A stretch of DNA of 23,189 nt, taken from NCBI GenBank assembly GCA_004151065.3, contig NWUY0300060382.1, positions 1 through 23,189 on the forward strand. The letters are read 5' to 3'. This DNA is from Larix sibirica (taxonomy: Eukaryota > Streptophyta > Pinopsida > Pinales > Pinaceae). Below are positions 12,275 to 21,391 of this stretch, piece by piece (the stretch's first letter is position 1; each line of letters opens with the position of its first letter). Below the pieces are notes generated by a model, which did not search any database, was not told the origin of the DNA, and worked only from the letters and a program-made list of their open reading frames with translations. The translations under genes and the position numbers were made by a program.

Positions 12275-13498
12275 ACAACTAGTCAACACACACACAACTT
12301 AGGCAAAATCTATGGCTATAGATGACACTCAAAATTAACCAAATTTAAATAAAGCACCACAAATGGTGATCCAATCTCTAACTAGTAACAATGCTATATA
12401 TGCATATAATTTCTAAACCCAAAGATTCCATCAAAAGAAAATAATTTTCAGGGGATCTATTTGAATTAGATTTATAGCATGTTAGAGTGAATTACCACCA
12501 TAACAAAAACAAGGAGAAACAAAACCATAATCATGAAACAATTAAATACACCATAAACATAAAGATTACTATAGAAATCCAAATGGAAAATCCAACAAAT
12601 AATGGAAACTCGTCTCCTTTAAATTGAAGATGAATGCATGCAAGGGGGGTACACTTATTCTTGAGTGTTCTTACTCTACTTTTGTAATATTCGGATAGTG
12701 TGTAGTGATTTATGCTTGTCTTCATGACAATGGGTAAGTAATATCATATTTTCACCATTCCCACTTTTAGGACCAACTTTATCTTTGTTCTTGTCTCTAT
12801 AATCTTATCAAACTAAAATCACTCACTTAGGCTCTAAGACTTGTTACTCTATCCTTCCTTCTAACATCCATTTCTATGTCTATGGATGTACTATCAATTT
12901 TGTGTGTTTGTCAATTAACATTTGGACTTCTATTACACTAGAGGAAAACTACTTGAATTTGGCTTGCATAGATACATTCCTAAGTTATGGTCAAAATTAT
13001 TCGTTGCCTTGAATATGCAAGAAAGTGGTTCCTTTAGAAATGATGCCACTCTTGAATTATATAGACAATATTAAACAATGTTTTTAATGATCTAGTAAAG
13101 TAGGTACATTACAATCTCAATCTTTGGCAAGTAGGGATTGAAATCCATCACTTGATGTTGATCCATTTCTAATTTGGTAAGATATTTTTTTGTCTTTATG
13201 TCTAATTGTAAGGAGTTAAGAATTGTAAGAAGGTTTTAGGGTGACAATAGAGTTGTAACTTAGGAATTCATGGAGAGGTCATTTTCTTATGTTGGAGGTT
13301 GATGTAACAATGGATCTAAATGTTGTGATGCCTTGATGGCATGCAAAGGAGGGGATGAAGTGCTACCAAACCTCCATTCCCACCTCTAGGGAACAACATG
13401 GATGTTTCAAACCCTAGCTAAAGGGGCATCAAGAAATATTTAGTAAATTATCAATATTATTAATTTGATTGTGTTCTTTTATATTCCAATAACTAAGC
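12275..13498. other. AT-rich intergenic DNA, no gene seen
   Basis: No recognisable domain, RNA gene or repeat. The minus-strand open frame at 12531-12725 has no identifiable motif. Confidence 0.6.
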
Positions 13499-14012
13499 TC
13501 TCTACCCAGCTAGTGGCCACTCTCATACTAGAACCAATACTAAGAATCTTATGCTTTCTTACCTTAGTACTTTATGTTTATATTCTAAATATCTAATCAT
13601 AGCCTTAAACGATAGAAAAATACATATAATGTCGAGTAAGAAAAATTAATTTAAAATCCTAAATTATAAAATGTATTTGGATTTTTTTTAATTATTCCAA
13701 ATCTCACATGGTATATTACCTTGAAAAAAAGTATTTTATTTTGATGGTCCTTAGCTAAGCTAAGCATTAGAATCTCTAGCTAGTGGCTACTCTCATACTA
13801 GAACCAATACTAAGAATCTTATGCTTTTTTAACTTAGTACTTTATGTTTATATTCTTAATATCTAATCATAACCTTATATAATGTCGATTTAGAAAATTT
13901 AATTTTAAAATTATAAATTATAAGATGTATTTAGATTTTTTTTTAATTATTCCAAATCTCAAATCTCACAAGTATATTAAGTTGAAAAAAGGATTTTATT
14001 TTGGTGGTCATT
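13499..14012. repeat. 270-bp tandem duplication
   Basis: Copy 1 (about 13499-13747) and copy 2 (about 13772-14012) both contain TCATACTAGAACCAATACTA, TTAGTACTTTATGTTTATAT and TTTAATTATTCCAAATCTCA. A short segment containing TTAGCTAAGCTAAGCATTAG separates them. Substitutions and small indels indicate moderate age. No coding signal. Confidence 0.9.
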
Positions 14013-14310
14013 TTCAACCTTTCAACATTTATATATCTTATTAAATTTATTAAAACACATTATCACCATAAAAATAAAATGAAAATGAAAATGAAAACTT
14101 AGATTTTAATTAACACAAACGTATCTTATCAATAAGTTATAAAAATGTAAATATCAATCTTTATATTTACTTCTTTCATTTTTAAAATAACTTGGTTGGA
14201 CTTTCTTTCATCTCTATCGTTAACTATCAATAATAACATGTTTATCCTTTGGCTTTTTATAAATGTAAAAAAAAAAAAACCTTTTTTTCCTTGACATTGA
14301 GTCAACAAAA

Positions 14311-14440
14311 CATCGATAATAATAAATTTGATCTCAGTCATATGTATATCTATAGAATAAACTAATTAATTTTAGTGAAAAGAAAACCAATCATAATAAT
14401 AAGTTTGATCTCGTTCATATGTATATCAATCAAATAAATT
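14311..14440. repeat. 79-bp-spaced direct repeat
   Basis: A block of about 30 bp containing TTTGATCTC followed by CATATGTATATC occurs at about 14320 and again 79 bp later at about 14399. The sequence between is AT-rich and only weakly similar. Confidence 0.7.
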
Positions 14441-14460
14441 TGATGTAGATTTTGGTATCT

Positions 14461-14694
14461 TCTGATGAATGATTTTATAAATAAATAAATAAATATAATA
14501 ATAATCTAGTAATTATAAATATATGAATGGTAATATGATCACATCATGAAATTAGATTCACGGCGGCATTTTGAAAATAAAATAAGTACTTCGATAATTG
14601 ACAGGTTGAGATTCCAAGGTTAGTGTGATCGAATCACCCCATCTACCTGACAAACACATGATTTGGATATTATATATATCACGCGTTATGCATG
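14461..14694. other. AT-rich spacer upstream of the MYB promoter
   Basis: No gene is seen. It contains a short AAAT run (about 14480-14492) and a CACGCG core near 14682 that resembles an abscisic-acid-type element. It is about 700 bp upstream of the MYB start, so I give it little weight. Confidence 0.4.
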
Positions 14695-14885
14695 ATTTTT
14701 TGTTTATATAAAGGTGATAATAAATATTGAATAAATCAGTATATTACTTCCAAAGATTTTTGGTATATATAAAAAGGTGATAATAAATATATTATAAATC
14801 AGTGTATCTATTCTAAAGATTTTTGGATTATATAAAAAAGGTGATAATAAATATATACTATAAATCCGTGTATGAAGGATTTTGT
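14695..14885. repeat. 63-bp tandem repeat, three copies
   Basis: The core GGTGATAATAAATAT recurs at 14713, 14776 and 14840, spaced 63 and 64 bp apart, each copy followed by ATAAATC(A/C)GT(A/G)TAT. The minus-strand open frames at 14704-14904 and 14808-15011 are shadows of this repeat. It lies at the distal edge of the MYB upstream region. Confidence 0.9.
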
Positions 14886-15196
14886 CAATTGCATAAAAAA
14901 ACACGGATGATTAATCAGACAAGCAAACCTGGATGACCTGAAAGATGCGGATGCGTTGGGCCAATCAAAACTCAAACCAGAGATTGGTGGAAGTAAAAAC
15001 CAGGTACTCAATCAACTAACGTTCAACGAACCAACTCTCTGCTATCTCGTACAAGTTGGCGCTCATGTCCAAATCATCAACAAGAAGCAGGAAAATATTA
15101 TATACGCCTGTACTGTGTTCCCGGCGAAGAAACCGGAGTAAAATACCATTCAGAAAACAATAAAGAACGTATTATAATACTCGGCAAAAGTAGGAT

Positions 15197-15209
15197 GACA
15201 ACGGTTGTC
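15197..15209. promoter_or_regulatory. Palindromic MYB-type binding site
   Basis: GACAACGGTTGTC is a perfect inverted repeat (6+1+6). It contains CGGTTG, which fits the known MYB core CNGTTR. It lies about 67 bp upstream of the TATA box and 176 bp upstream of the MYB start codon, a typical position for a proximal promoter element. Control by a MYB protein, possibly the gene's own product, is an inference. Confidence 0.5.
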
Positions 15210-15275
15210 TGAATAAAAATTGCAAAATGAGGTGCCCCATCCCCATCCCAGCCTGATACAGCCAGTGTTTGAATC

Positions 15276-15283
15276 TATATAAT
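15276..15283 (+). promoter_or_regulatory. TATA box of the MYB gene
   Basis: TATATAAT in the context ATCTATATAATG, about 100 bp upstream of the MYB start codon. A start site about 30 bp downstream would fall near 15306-15315, giving a 5' leader of about 70-80 nt. The surrounding 200 bp is noticeably less AT-rich than the rest of the upstream DNA. Confidence 0.65.
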
Positions 15284-15346
15284 GTATAGAATGGCCCAAC
15301 TCCCACTTCCATGCCGGGCTGAGTACTTACCAGTCAGTTGCTACAC

Positions 15347-15388
15347 ATGTTCACAGGCATTTATTCAATCAGAGAGCTAAAATCATGA
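15347..15388 (+). promoter_or_regulatory. Upstream ORF overlapping the MYB start (ATGA)
   Basis: In the predicted 5' leader, ATG at 15347 opens a 13-codon frame ([13 protein letters not shown]) that ends at TGA 15386-15388. That stop overlaps the MYB ATG (15385-15387) as ATGA, and the frame differs from the MYB frame. Ribosomes that translate it would terminate exactly at the main start, an arrangement known elsewhere to allow reinitiation or to damp translation. An even shorter one (ATG at 15311, MPG then stop) lies at about the predicted transcription start and may not be in the mRNA. The peptide itself is not recognised. Confidence 0.5.
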
Positions 15389-18300
15389 AGCTCCCCTCAC
15401 CTCCCTCCAAACCGAAGCTACGTAAAGGTCTCTGGTCTCCTGATGAAGATGAGAGACTTATCGCCTTCATCATCAGCAATGGCCTGCTGGGCTACTCCTG
15501 GACCTATGTAGCAAAAAAAAGTGGTAATTCATTTATTAATTGACCATCAATTGTCAATCTAATTACATTTGAGTCTTCAATGTATTGCTGCAATGCAATG
15601 GAGATTAAACATTTTAGGATTTTGGTTGAATCTTCTAATTTGTTATATGATTCAAACATTGTCTAATATCCTTATTAGAATTTGATTTTGCCATAGGAAG
15701 GTAGACGTTTTAGGTTTTGGATGCCAAAATCTGGTTGATATTGTTGAAATTGTCGATATACATTGTTGGAATTGTATATTGTTGAAATTGCTGATATACA
15801 TTGTTGGAATTGTATAAATAAATCTTTAGGTTTNTTGGTTGAATCTTCTAATTTGTTATATGATTCAACATTGTCTAATATCCTTATTAGAATTTGATTT
15901 TGCCATAGGAAGGTAAACGTTTTAGGTTTTGGATGCCAAAATCTGAGTGATATTGTTGAAATTGTCTATATACATTGTTGGAATTGTATATTGTTGAAAT
16001 TGCTGATATACATTATTGTTGGAATTGTATAAATAAATCTTTAGGTTTTAGATGTCAAAATTTAGGTGATATTGTTGAAATTGTTGATATACATTATTGG
16101 AATTGTATATTGTTGAAATTGTTGATATACATTGTTGGAATTGTATAAACCAGGTGTTTAGATTTTTTATTGGGCTGAATTTATTTTTGCAATCAAAATG
16201 TAATTTGAACAATGAAAATTAAACTTAGTATGAATGCTTTCACGGTGGCCAAACATTATTGAAATCTTCAGTGTTGGAATTTTGAAACCCGGGCTTAGGG
16301 AATCACATTAATGAAGCTACTCATGGTTGAAAAGATGAAAAGATTAAGGCTGAATAAATAGGCAAAAAGATAGATGTTGAAATTGTTGATATACATTGTT
16401 GGAATTGTATATTGTTGAAATTGTTGATATACATTGTTGGAATTGTATAAACTAGGTGTTTAGATTTTTTATTGGGCTGAATTTATATTTGCAATCAAAA
16501 TGTAATTTGAACAATGAAAATTAAACTTAGTATGAGTGGCCAAACATTATTGAAATCTTCAAGATTTTCACTGTATTGCAATTTTGAAACCCAAGCTTAG
16601 GGAATCACATTAATGAAACTACTCATGGTTAAAAAGATTAAGACTGAATAAATAAGCAAAAGGATAGATGTTTATTCAACCTTAATCTTTTCAACCATGA
16701 ACCCCGCTTCAATGTGATTCCCTGAAAATGAGTGAACTGTCCACTGGAAACTTCAATTTCAGAATTCCAACCCAATGAAAATCAAGATTTCAACAAAATT
16801 AAAATTTCCACAAAACTATCAAAAATAAATTAAATTCATTTTTGCAATCAATTTGAGCAAAATTATCTATTACAATAAAAAAGGACCCAAAAGTTTTCAA
16901 AACCTAAAACGGTCAACTTACTCCAACTACAATTCTATTCATACAAAAAAAACCTAATTCATAAAAATGTATTGCATGTGAATGTGTCTTGCTAAACCTA
17001 TAATACTGACAATTCAGTATGTCATGCTTTATATTGACAATTAAATGCTAATGCACATGCATTCATGCAGGTCTTCAGAGATGCGGAAAGAGCTGTAGGC
17101 TGAGATGGATTAACTACTTACGCCCTGAGCTTAAACGTGGTGCATTCTCACCCCAAGAAGAACAACTGATCATACACTTACAAGCCATTCTTGGAAACAG
17201 GTTTGCTTCTGTTTTTCTCCATTAATCTGCTCTCGAATTCATTTCTTTCCTTTGAATATTCACCGCATTCCAACCTTCAATTAACACGACGCTACTCAGG
17301 TGGGCTCAAATTTCATCCCGTTTGCCGGGCCGCACGGACAACGAAATCAAGAACTATTGGAACAGTCACCTCAAGAAGAATAAGCAGAAGCTGAAACATG
17401 AACGCCCAGCTTCCTCCTCCACCAGTTTGAAATCTAATATCCTGCCTGATCATAATGATACCAATTCAGTCACCCGGACACCAATCTTTCCCTTCAATTT
17501 GGTGCCCATTGAAGATAATCAAAGTCAGTTTTCAGTTAATCGGAACTTCACCAACAATAACATCATTTCTCAGGATTCTGCTAATTCGTATACCCATGAG
17601 GGTGTCTCAAATCATGCAGCTTTTAATATTTCTCCGAGTCTGCAAGCGCAAGGGCAAGGGCTGTACAATTACAAGGCAGCAAAATCATCGACATGCGATG
17701 AATTAACAATAGGGTCATGCAGGACTACAGTACCACCTCAAGAAGCTCCTGTTCTGGGTAAGATGAGCTACTCGGTGGAAGAAAAATTTGAGACTGATGG
17801 GAATGAGATCATTAATGAAAATGATATCATATTCGATTGTTCGTCGTTCACAGCATCTTCTGGAATAAGCAGTGCATGGAGCGGTAGTCATGTTGATTGC
17901 ACAAACCACCTCGTGGATCTGGGATCCGCTTCTTCTTATAATAATACCACTCATGATGATCATGAGCTGTTGCCAACCGGAATTAGCTGTGTCGTGAAAG
18001 ATTACGGGAGCTTGCAGCATCATAATGACAAGATTTCCCATCAGTCATGCCTGCCACTTACTTCCGTCTCCGGCTCCAGATTTAGTGCGTCAACAACTAG
18101 ATGGGCTGCGGACCAGTCTAACCATATTCTTCAGCCTGTGGATGATTGGAAGGATCGTCAAAATTTGAGGGATGACGTAAAATTAGGAATCCCAGCGCAT
18201 ATTAATCAGAATTGTATGCCGGAGAGTTATAATCAGAATCAGATCGACGGAGGAAGAGGATCTGTAGGTGTTGGTGATCAACTAAGTTGCTCAAGAATAT

Positions 18301-18443
18301 CCAATGAAGAAGAAAACGAGTTCGAGTGTGACGAGTTTGAAGCTGCAGGGCAGCTTATAAAAACTTGGGCAGAAGAGGTTGACAAAATGTACAATATCCA
18401 TATGTCTGCCTGTTCTGATCTCGATCAAATCTGTTTTATTTAA
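15385..18443 (+). CDS. R2R3-MYB transcription factor
   Basis: Nuclear DNA-binding regulator. Coding exons are 15385-15523, 17071-17200 and 17300-18443 (139+130+1144 nt), giving 470 residues. Both introns are GT-AG. Exon 2 is the 130 bp typical of plant R2R3-MYB genes, and the intron positions (within a Gly codon before [12 protein letters not shown] and within the Arg codon after LGN) are the conserved ones. R2 covers residues 14-63 with Trp17, Trp39 and Trp59; R3 covers about 69-115 with Phe72 in place of the first Trp (normal in plants), Trp91 and Trp110. R2 has two extra residues between its first and second Trp (21 instead of 19). The bHLH-contact signature of R3 is absent (Gln78 and His82 at key positions). 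The remaining 350 residues are Ser/Asn/His-rich with an acidic patch at 425-451, a plausible activation region. This ATG is the first in frame and gives the usual 13-residue lead before R2. R3 vaguely recalls the MYB46/83 group, but the subgroup is unresolved. Confidence 0.95.
15622..16046. repeat. 213-bp tandem duplication in MYB intron 1
   Basis: Copy 1 is 15622-15834 and copy 2 is 15835 to about 16046, both starting TTGGTTGAATCTTCTAATTT and differing by a few bases and a small insertion. A single N at 15834 sits exactly at the junction. Each copy ends with two 38-bp subunits of the minisatellite annotated separately. Confidence 0.9.
15740..16448. repeat. 38-bp minisatellite in MYB intron 1, four pairs
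   Basis: The unit begins ATTGTTGAAATTG, continues GATATACATTG and ends TTGGAATTGTAT. It occurs as adjacent pairs at about 15740-15815, 15953-16031, 16071-16146 and 16374-16448, eight copies in all. The unit itself contains two related halves (ATTGTTGAAATTG and ATTGTTGGAATTG). Pairs are carried by the larger 213 and 302 bp duplications, so amplification happened at several levels. Confidence 0.85.
16072..16665. repeat. 302-bp tandem duplication in MYB intron 1
   Basis: Copy A is about 16072-16373 and copy B 16374 to about 16665. Shared blocks include AGGTGTTTAGATTTTTTATT, TTTGCAATCAAAATGTAATT and TTAGGGAATCACATTAATGA. Copy B differs by small deletions and an insertion near 16560. Confidence 0.9.
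16599..16723. repeat. Inverted repeat (hairpin) in MYB intron 1
   Basis: The arm at 16599-16653 (AGGGAATCACATTAATG onward) is matched in reverse complement by 16671-16723, which ends AATGTGATTCCCT. A loop of about 17 bp separates the arms. By eye identity is around 80 percent. The left arm is part of the 302-bp duplication; its direct copy at about 16298-16362 could pair with the right arm as well. Confidence 0.8.
17201..17299 (+). other. MYB intron 2, 99 bp
   Basis: Starts GTTTGCTTCTG and ends GCTACTCAG, with a T-rich 5' half. Removing it restores the Arg codon at residue 90 and continues R3 with [18 protein letters not shown], which fixes both splice sites. Confidence 0.95.
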
Positions 18444-18612
18444 CAAGAGAGCTAGGTTTTGCAATGCATGCGTCCCTTCAATTGAACTCCACCTACTTCA
18501 AATTTGCCGGCGCCTTTTCCACCCAACCAATCGTGAAGAAGTCCGGTGACTCATGAGAGCTGATTAAGTTGTCCAGCCAAGTTTTGTGTACATTACACAT
18601 GCGTGCAGTGGT

Positions 18613-18825
18613 GATAAAAAAAAAAACTGTGGGAATGCCAATTGTAAAATAACCATTAGGGTTAGATCGTGACCTTGGCTTTGTTTATAATAGTATAAAC
18701 TGTAAATTTGGATAAGTAGTGATAAAAAAAAAAACTGTGGGAATGCCAATTGTAAAATAACCATTAGGGTTAGATCGTGACCTTGGCTTTGTTTATAATA
18801 GTATAAACTGTAAATTTGGATAAGT
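18613..18825. repeat. 108-bp perfect tandem duplication after the MYB stop
   Basis: Copies 18613-18720 and 18721-18825 appear identical, each starting GAT followed by 11 A and then CTGTGGGAATGCC. The start lies 170 bp beyond the MYB stop codon, so part or all may be in the 3' UTR. The minus-strand open frame 18564-18764 is a shadow of this repeat. I found no clear polyadenylation site to decide where the transcript ends. Confidence 0.95.
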
Positions 18826-18990
18826 TAAAATACAGTATTTCATTGTGTCATATTCTTTTTAGCATGTTTATGGTAGTTGGTTACTCTCTCTGCATTAAAT
18901 GATTTTAAGAGGTTTATGAGGGTAATTCTCTCTCCATTTAATGATTTGAAGAAATAAAGTAATTTGAGAGTGTATACTTTTACAGTGAGT

Positions 18991-19425
18991 TATGATGAGT
19001 CGTAATATTAGATGAAGATGAGATTTCTGGATAAAGAATTGTGTTGGTTTAGAGAATCCTTTGTAAAATGGAAACGAAATAACTTATTAACATATGATGA
19101 GTCATAATGTTAGATGAAGATGAGATTTCTGGATAAAGAATTGTGATGAGATTTCTGGATAAAGAATTGTGTTGGTTTAGAAAATCCTTTGTAAAATGGA
19201 AACGAAATAACTTATTAACATATGATGAGTCATAATGTTAGATGAAGATGAGATTTCTGTATAAAGAATTGTGTTAGTTTAGAGAATCCTTTGTAAAATG
19301 GAAACGAAATAGTTTATTTTTGTTAATATAAAGGATTGTATTAGATGGAGATGAAATTTCTGGAAAAAGAATTGTGTTAGTTTAGAGAATCTTTTGTAAA
19401 ATGGAAACAAAATAGTTTAAATATA
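18991..19425. repeat. Tandem array of about 102-bp units, four copies
   Basis: Units begin TATGATGAGTC at 18991, 19093 and 19221; a fourth, more diverged unit starts about 19328. Each contains GAGATTTCTGGATAAAGAAT (or a near variant) and CTTTTGTAAAATGGAAAC. Unit 2 is 128 bp because of an internal duplication of 26 bp. A single inverted unit follows at about 19816-19872. Confidence 0.9.
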
Positions 19426-19815
19426 TTTTTTATAAGAAAATTTTCTTAATAATTATATTCTTCTTTTATCTTTTATATTTACAAAAGGCTATTTCATTTT
19501 ATTTTACAAAGTTTGCATTAGCTCTTAGGATAACAAACAACCAAAAGGCTTTGCTTTTCTAGTGATTTTAGTATAAAACATGTTAAAATTCTTGCTGGAA
19601 ATTGCTATTTTCGCATTTTTGTAATTTTAGCTATTGAGATTGTTTATTTTAGACTAATTATCCAATTTTAAAACTACCTAAATTGTCGAAATTAAAATGA
19701 AAGCACTCCAAATTAAGATTCCTACAAATAAAAGGCATTTTAATTAACCCTTATACAACTATTTCATTTAATCTTGAAATTAATTTTTCCTTCAAAATAA
19801 ACGACTGTCCACTCA

Positions 19816-19872
19816 AAAAGTGGGATTCTCTACGCTCTAATACAGTACTTTATCCAGAAATCTCATCTACAT
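19816..19872. repeat. Inverted partner of the 102-bp array unit
   Basis: CTTTATCCAGAAATCTCATC (19849-19868) is the exact reverse complement of the core of the upstream array unit. Flanking GGATTCTCTA also matches the AGAGAATCC block in reverse. Together with 18991-19425 this gives an inverted arrangement with about 390 bp between. Confidence 0.7.
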
Positions 19873-20989
19873 AAGTAAAATAAGTTAAATTTCTTATTTC
19901 CTTCCTTATAGTTTATTATTTTCCTTCCTGTTAGAATTACCAAATGGCAATCAGTCCTCGAATTGGGAAACAAAGTTGTTTCGTCTTTTTTATTCATAAT
20001 CTAAAACTATTTTCAATGGGTTAAGAATTAGTCTTTTAAAACCAAGAGATATATGGTAGAAGTGGAAAGTTTGTCTTTCAGGTAGCATGTTTTTGGTTAT
20101 GAAAGAATAGTTAGATATAATCGATATAACTGTAACGCTCACTGGACAATTAAATTATAATAGTAAGTTTTTTTTTTTTAATATATATAATTGTTTATGC
20201 TATATTTTAGTTATCAAAATGTATATAAAAAAAAATAAGCCATCAAATCTTACTCCGGGTGATATACAATAAAAAGAACAAGGTTAAATTGCCTTTCACA
20301 GGTCGACCGAAGAACCATATCAATCGAACATTTGTTCTCTGGGTTGCTTTTGACTTAGATCAGCAAAAACCAGACTGTAGTTGCAATGTATGAAGAACCT
20401 TGTTACCATTTTAAAAAAGATAAGAAATATATCATGTCATTTGCTTGGACAATCAACACGGTATTGTTCCTAGGATCCATTTAAGTCGTAGCACGAAGCT
20501 TGGCCAATAACTTTAACGCTATCATTTTGCATTTGGATTGTTCACTGATATCTTCATCGCATTTCTTTGATTAATGCATTAGGAAATGTTAGCCTTTGGA
20601 CAATAATGTGGTTTTCTGAATTCCATTTCATCTTTACGAGGAAAATAAAATAACTTCTTTTATATATATATATAATAACTTCTTATATATATATATGGGA
20701 AATTTTTAATTTTAAGAATTATTGGTTTAGTTTATGTTGATATAATTTCAAATTTTTATCTATCATTATGTTTGATCACTTAAGATGTTCAAATAATGAG
20801 ATAAATTTCCATGTCACATTTCTCTGTGTTTTGGATAATTAACAAACCAAATTGTCCACTAGATCCCTAACTAACATACTACTCAAGTCCAAAAATTTAC
20901 TTATTTAGATCTTACAAAAGTTACAAACATTCGACAAAAAGTTAGAAAAAGTCTAATGTCCCTGAGTCGATCTTCATGTTATTATCCCA
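19873..20989. other. AT-rich spacer, no gene seen
   Basis: Contains poly-T and AT microsatellite tracts. No gene, RNA or TIR was recognised. The 3' end of the LINE on the minus strand probably lies near its right edge, but no clear poly-A tail (poly-T on the plus strand) marks it. Confidence 0.5.
20651..20696. repeat. Duplicated TA microsatellite
   Basis: TAACTTCTT followed by a TA run occurs twice in succession (20651-20674 and about 20676-20696). A simple-sequence repeat. Confidence 0.85.
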
Positions 20990-21009
20990 TTCCTAAAAAA
21001 GGATCAGAC

Positions 21010-21391
21010 CATCCATATCCCAACAACCTTTTTGCAAAGGCTATCAGCCACAGTGTTAAACTCCTGATAGATGTGTAAAAGTAAGAAAAGTGAACCATTC
21101 TTTTAATTCCTAAACTCTTCTTATCCATTGTTCCAAATGAAGCACCTGTGATTTTTTACGACCAACGGCCTAATCGATAATGGCTTTTGCGTTTCCTGCA
21201 ACCTGAAGTCAAAATATACCCCTTTTTATAGCAAACCATAATAACCCTCATAGGGAAACAAGTTCGGCCTTCATATTAGATCATTTTCCAACCCCCAACC
21301 ACAAATGAATTTCATGGTTTCTTCTTATATGAAAGGCAATACTAGCTCCACAATCTCCACAATTTTTTTCACCATCAAAATAACCTATGGG
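21010..21391 (-). pseudogene. LINE-linked RNase H domain, inactivated
   Basis: One minus-strand frame reads PIGYFDGEKNCGDCGASIAF, then KAELVSL, LLWFAIKRGI, LQVAGNAKAIID and VLHLEQWIRR. After a small frameshift near 21070 it gives YQEFNTVADSLCKK. This is the RNase H fold seen at the C-terminus of many plant LINE polyproteins. Of the four catalytic acids, the Asp of FDG (21374-21376), the Glu of AEL and the Asp of ADSL are kept; the third, normally GDS/GDA, is Asn (codon 21191-21193). Five in-frame stops lie at 21281, 21248, 21209, 21170 and 21110. Confidence 0.85.

Larger units (their letters stand above)
15524..17070 (+). other. MYB intron 1, 1547 bp, repeat-filled
   Basis: Begins GTAATTC and ends ATTCATGCAG. 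It is far longer than intron 2 (99 bp) and is largely built of nested tandem repeats (15622-16665) followed by an inverted repeat (16599-16723). From about 16730 to 17070 it is plain AT-rich DNA with no recognised feature. Confidence 0.9.

Noticed and set aside
11443-12302. Four long open frames on both strands of about 237-279 codons
   Set aside because: They consist almost entirely of translated N; only the gap edges are real sequence.
15030-15036. ACCAACT as a secondary-wall MYB response element
   Set aside because: It fits the degenerate consensus, but a 7-bp degenerate site is expected often by chance.
14956-15141. 61-codon plus-strand open frame upstream of the MYB gene
   Set aside because: No domain or splice link to the MYB gene; it lies in the less AT-rich promoter-proximal region, where open frames are expected to be longer.
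17191-17394. Plus-strand open frame crossing intron 2 of the MYB gene
   Set aside because: It is in the wrong frame and includes intron sequence; the spliced frame restores the R3 repeat.
17715-18041. 108-codon minus-strand open frame
   Set aside because: It is antisense to exon 3 of the MYB gene, with no recognisable domain.
18564-18764. Minus-strand open frame with an internal protein repeat
   Set aside because: The repeat is only the 108-bp DNA duplication translated.
18991-19425. Regularly spaced repeats resembling a CRISPR array
   Set aside because: Units are contiguous tandem copies without unique spacers, in a plant nuclear context.
20260-20430. Short inverted match (AACAAGGTT and AACCTTGTTA) as TIRs of another element
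   Set aside because: The match is about ten bases with no extension or target duplication.
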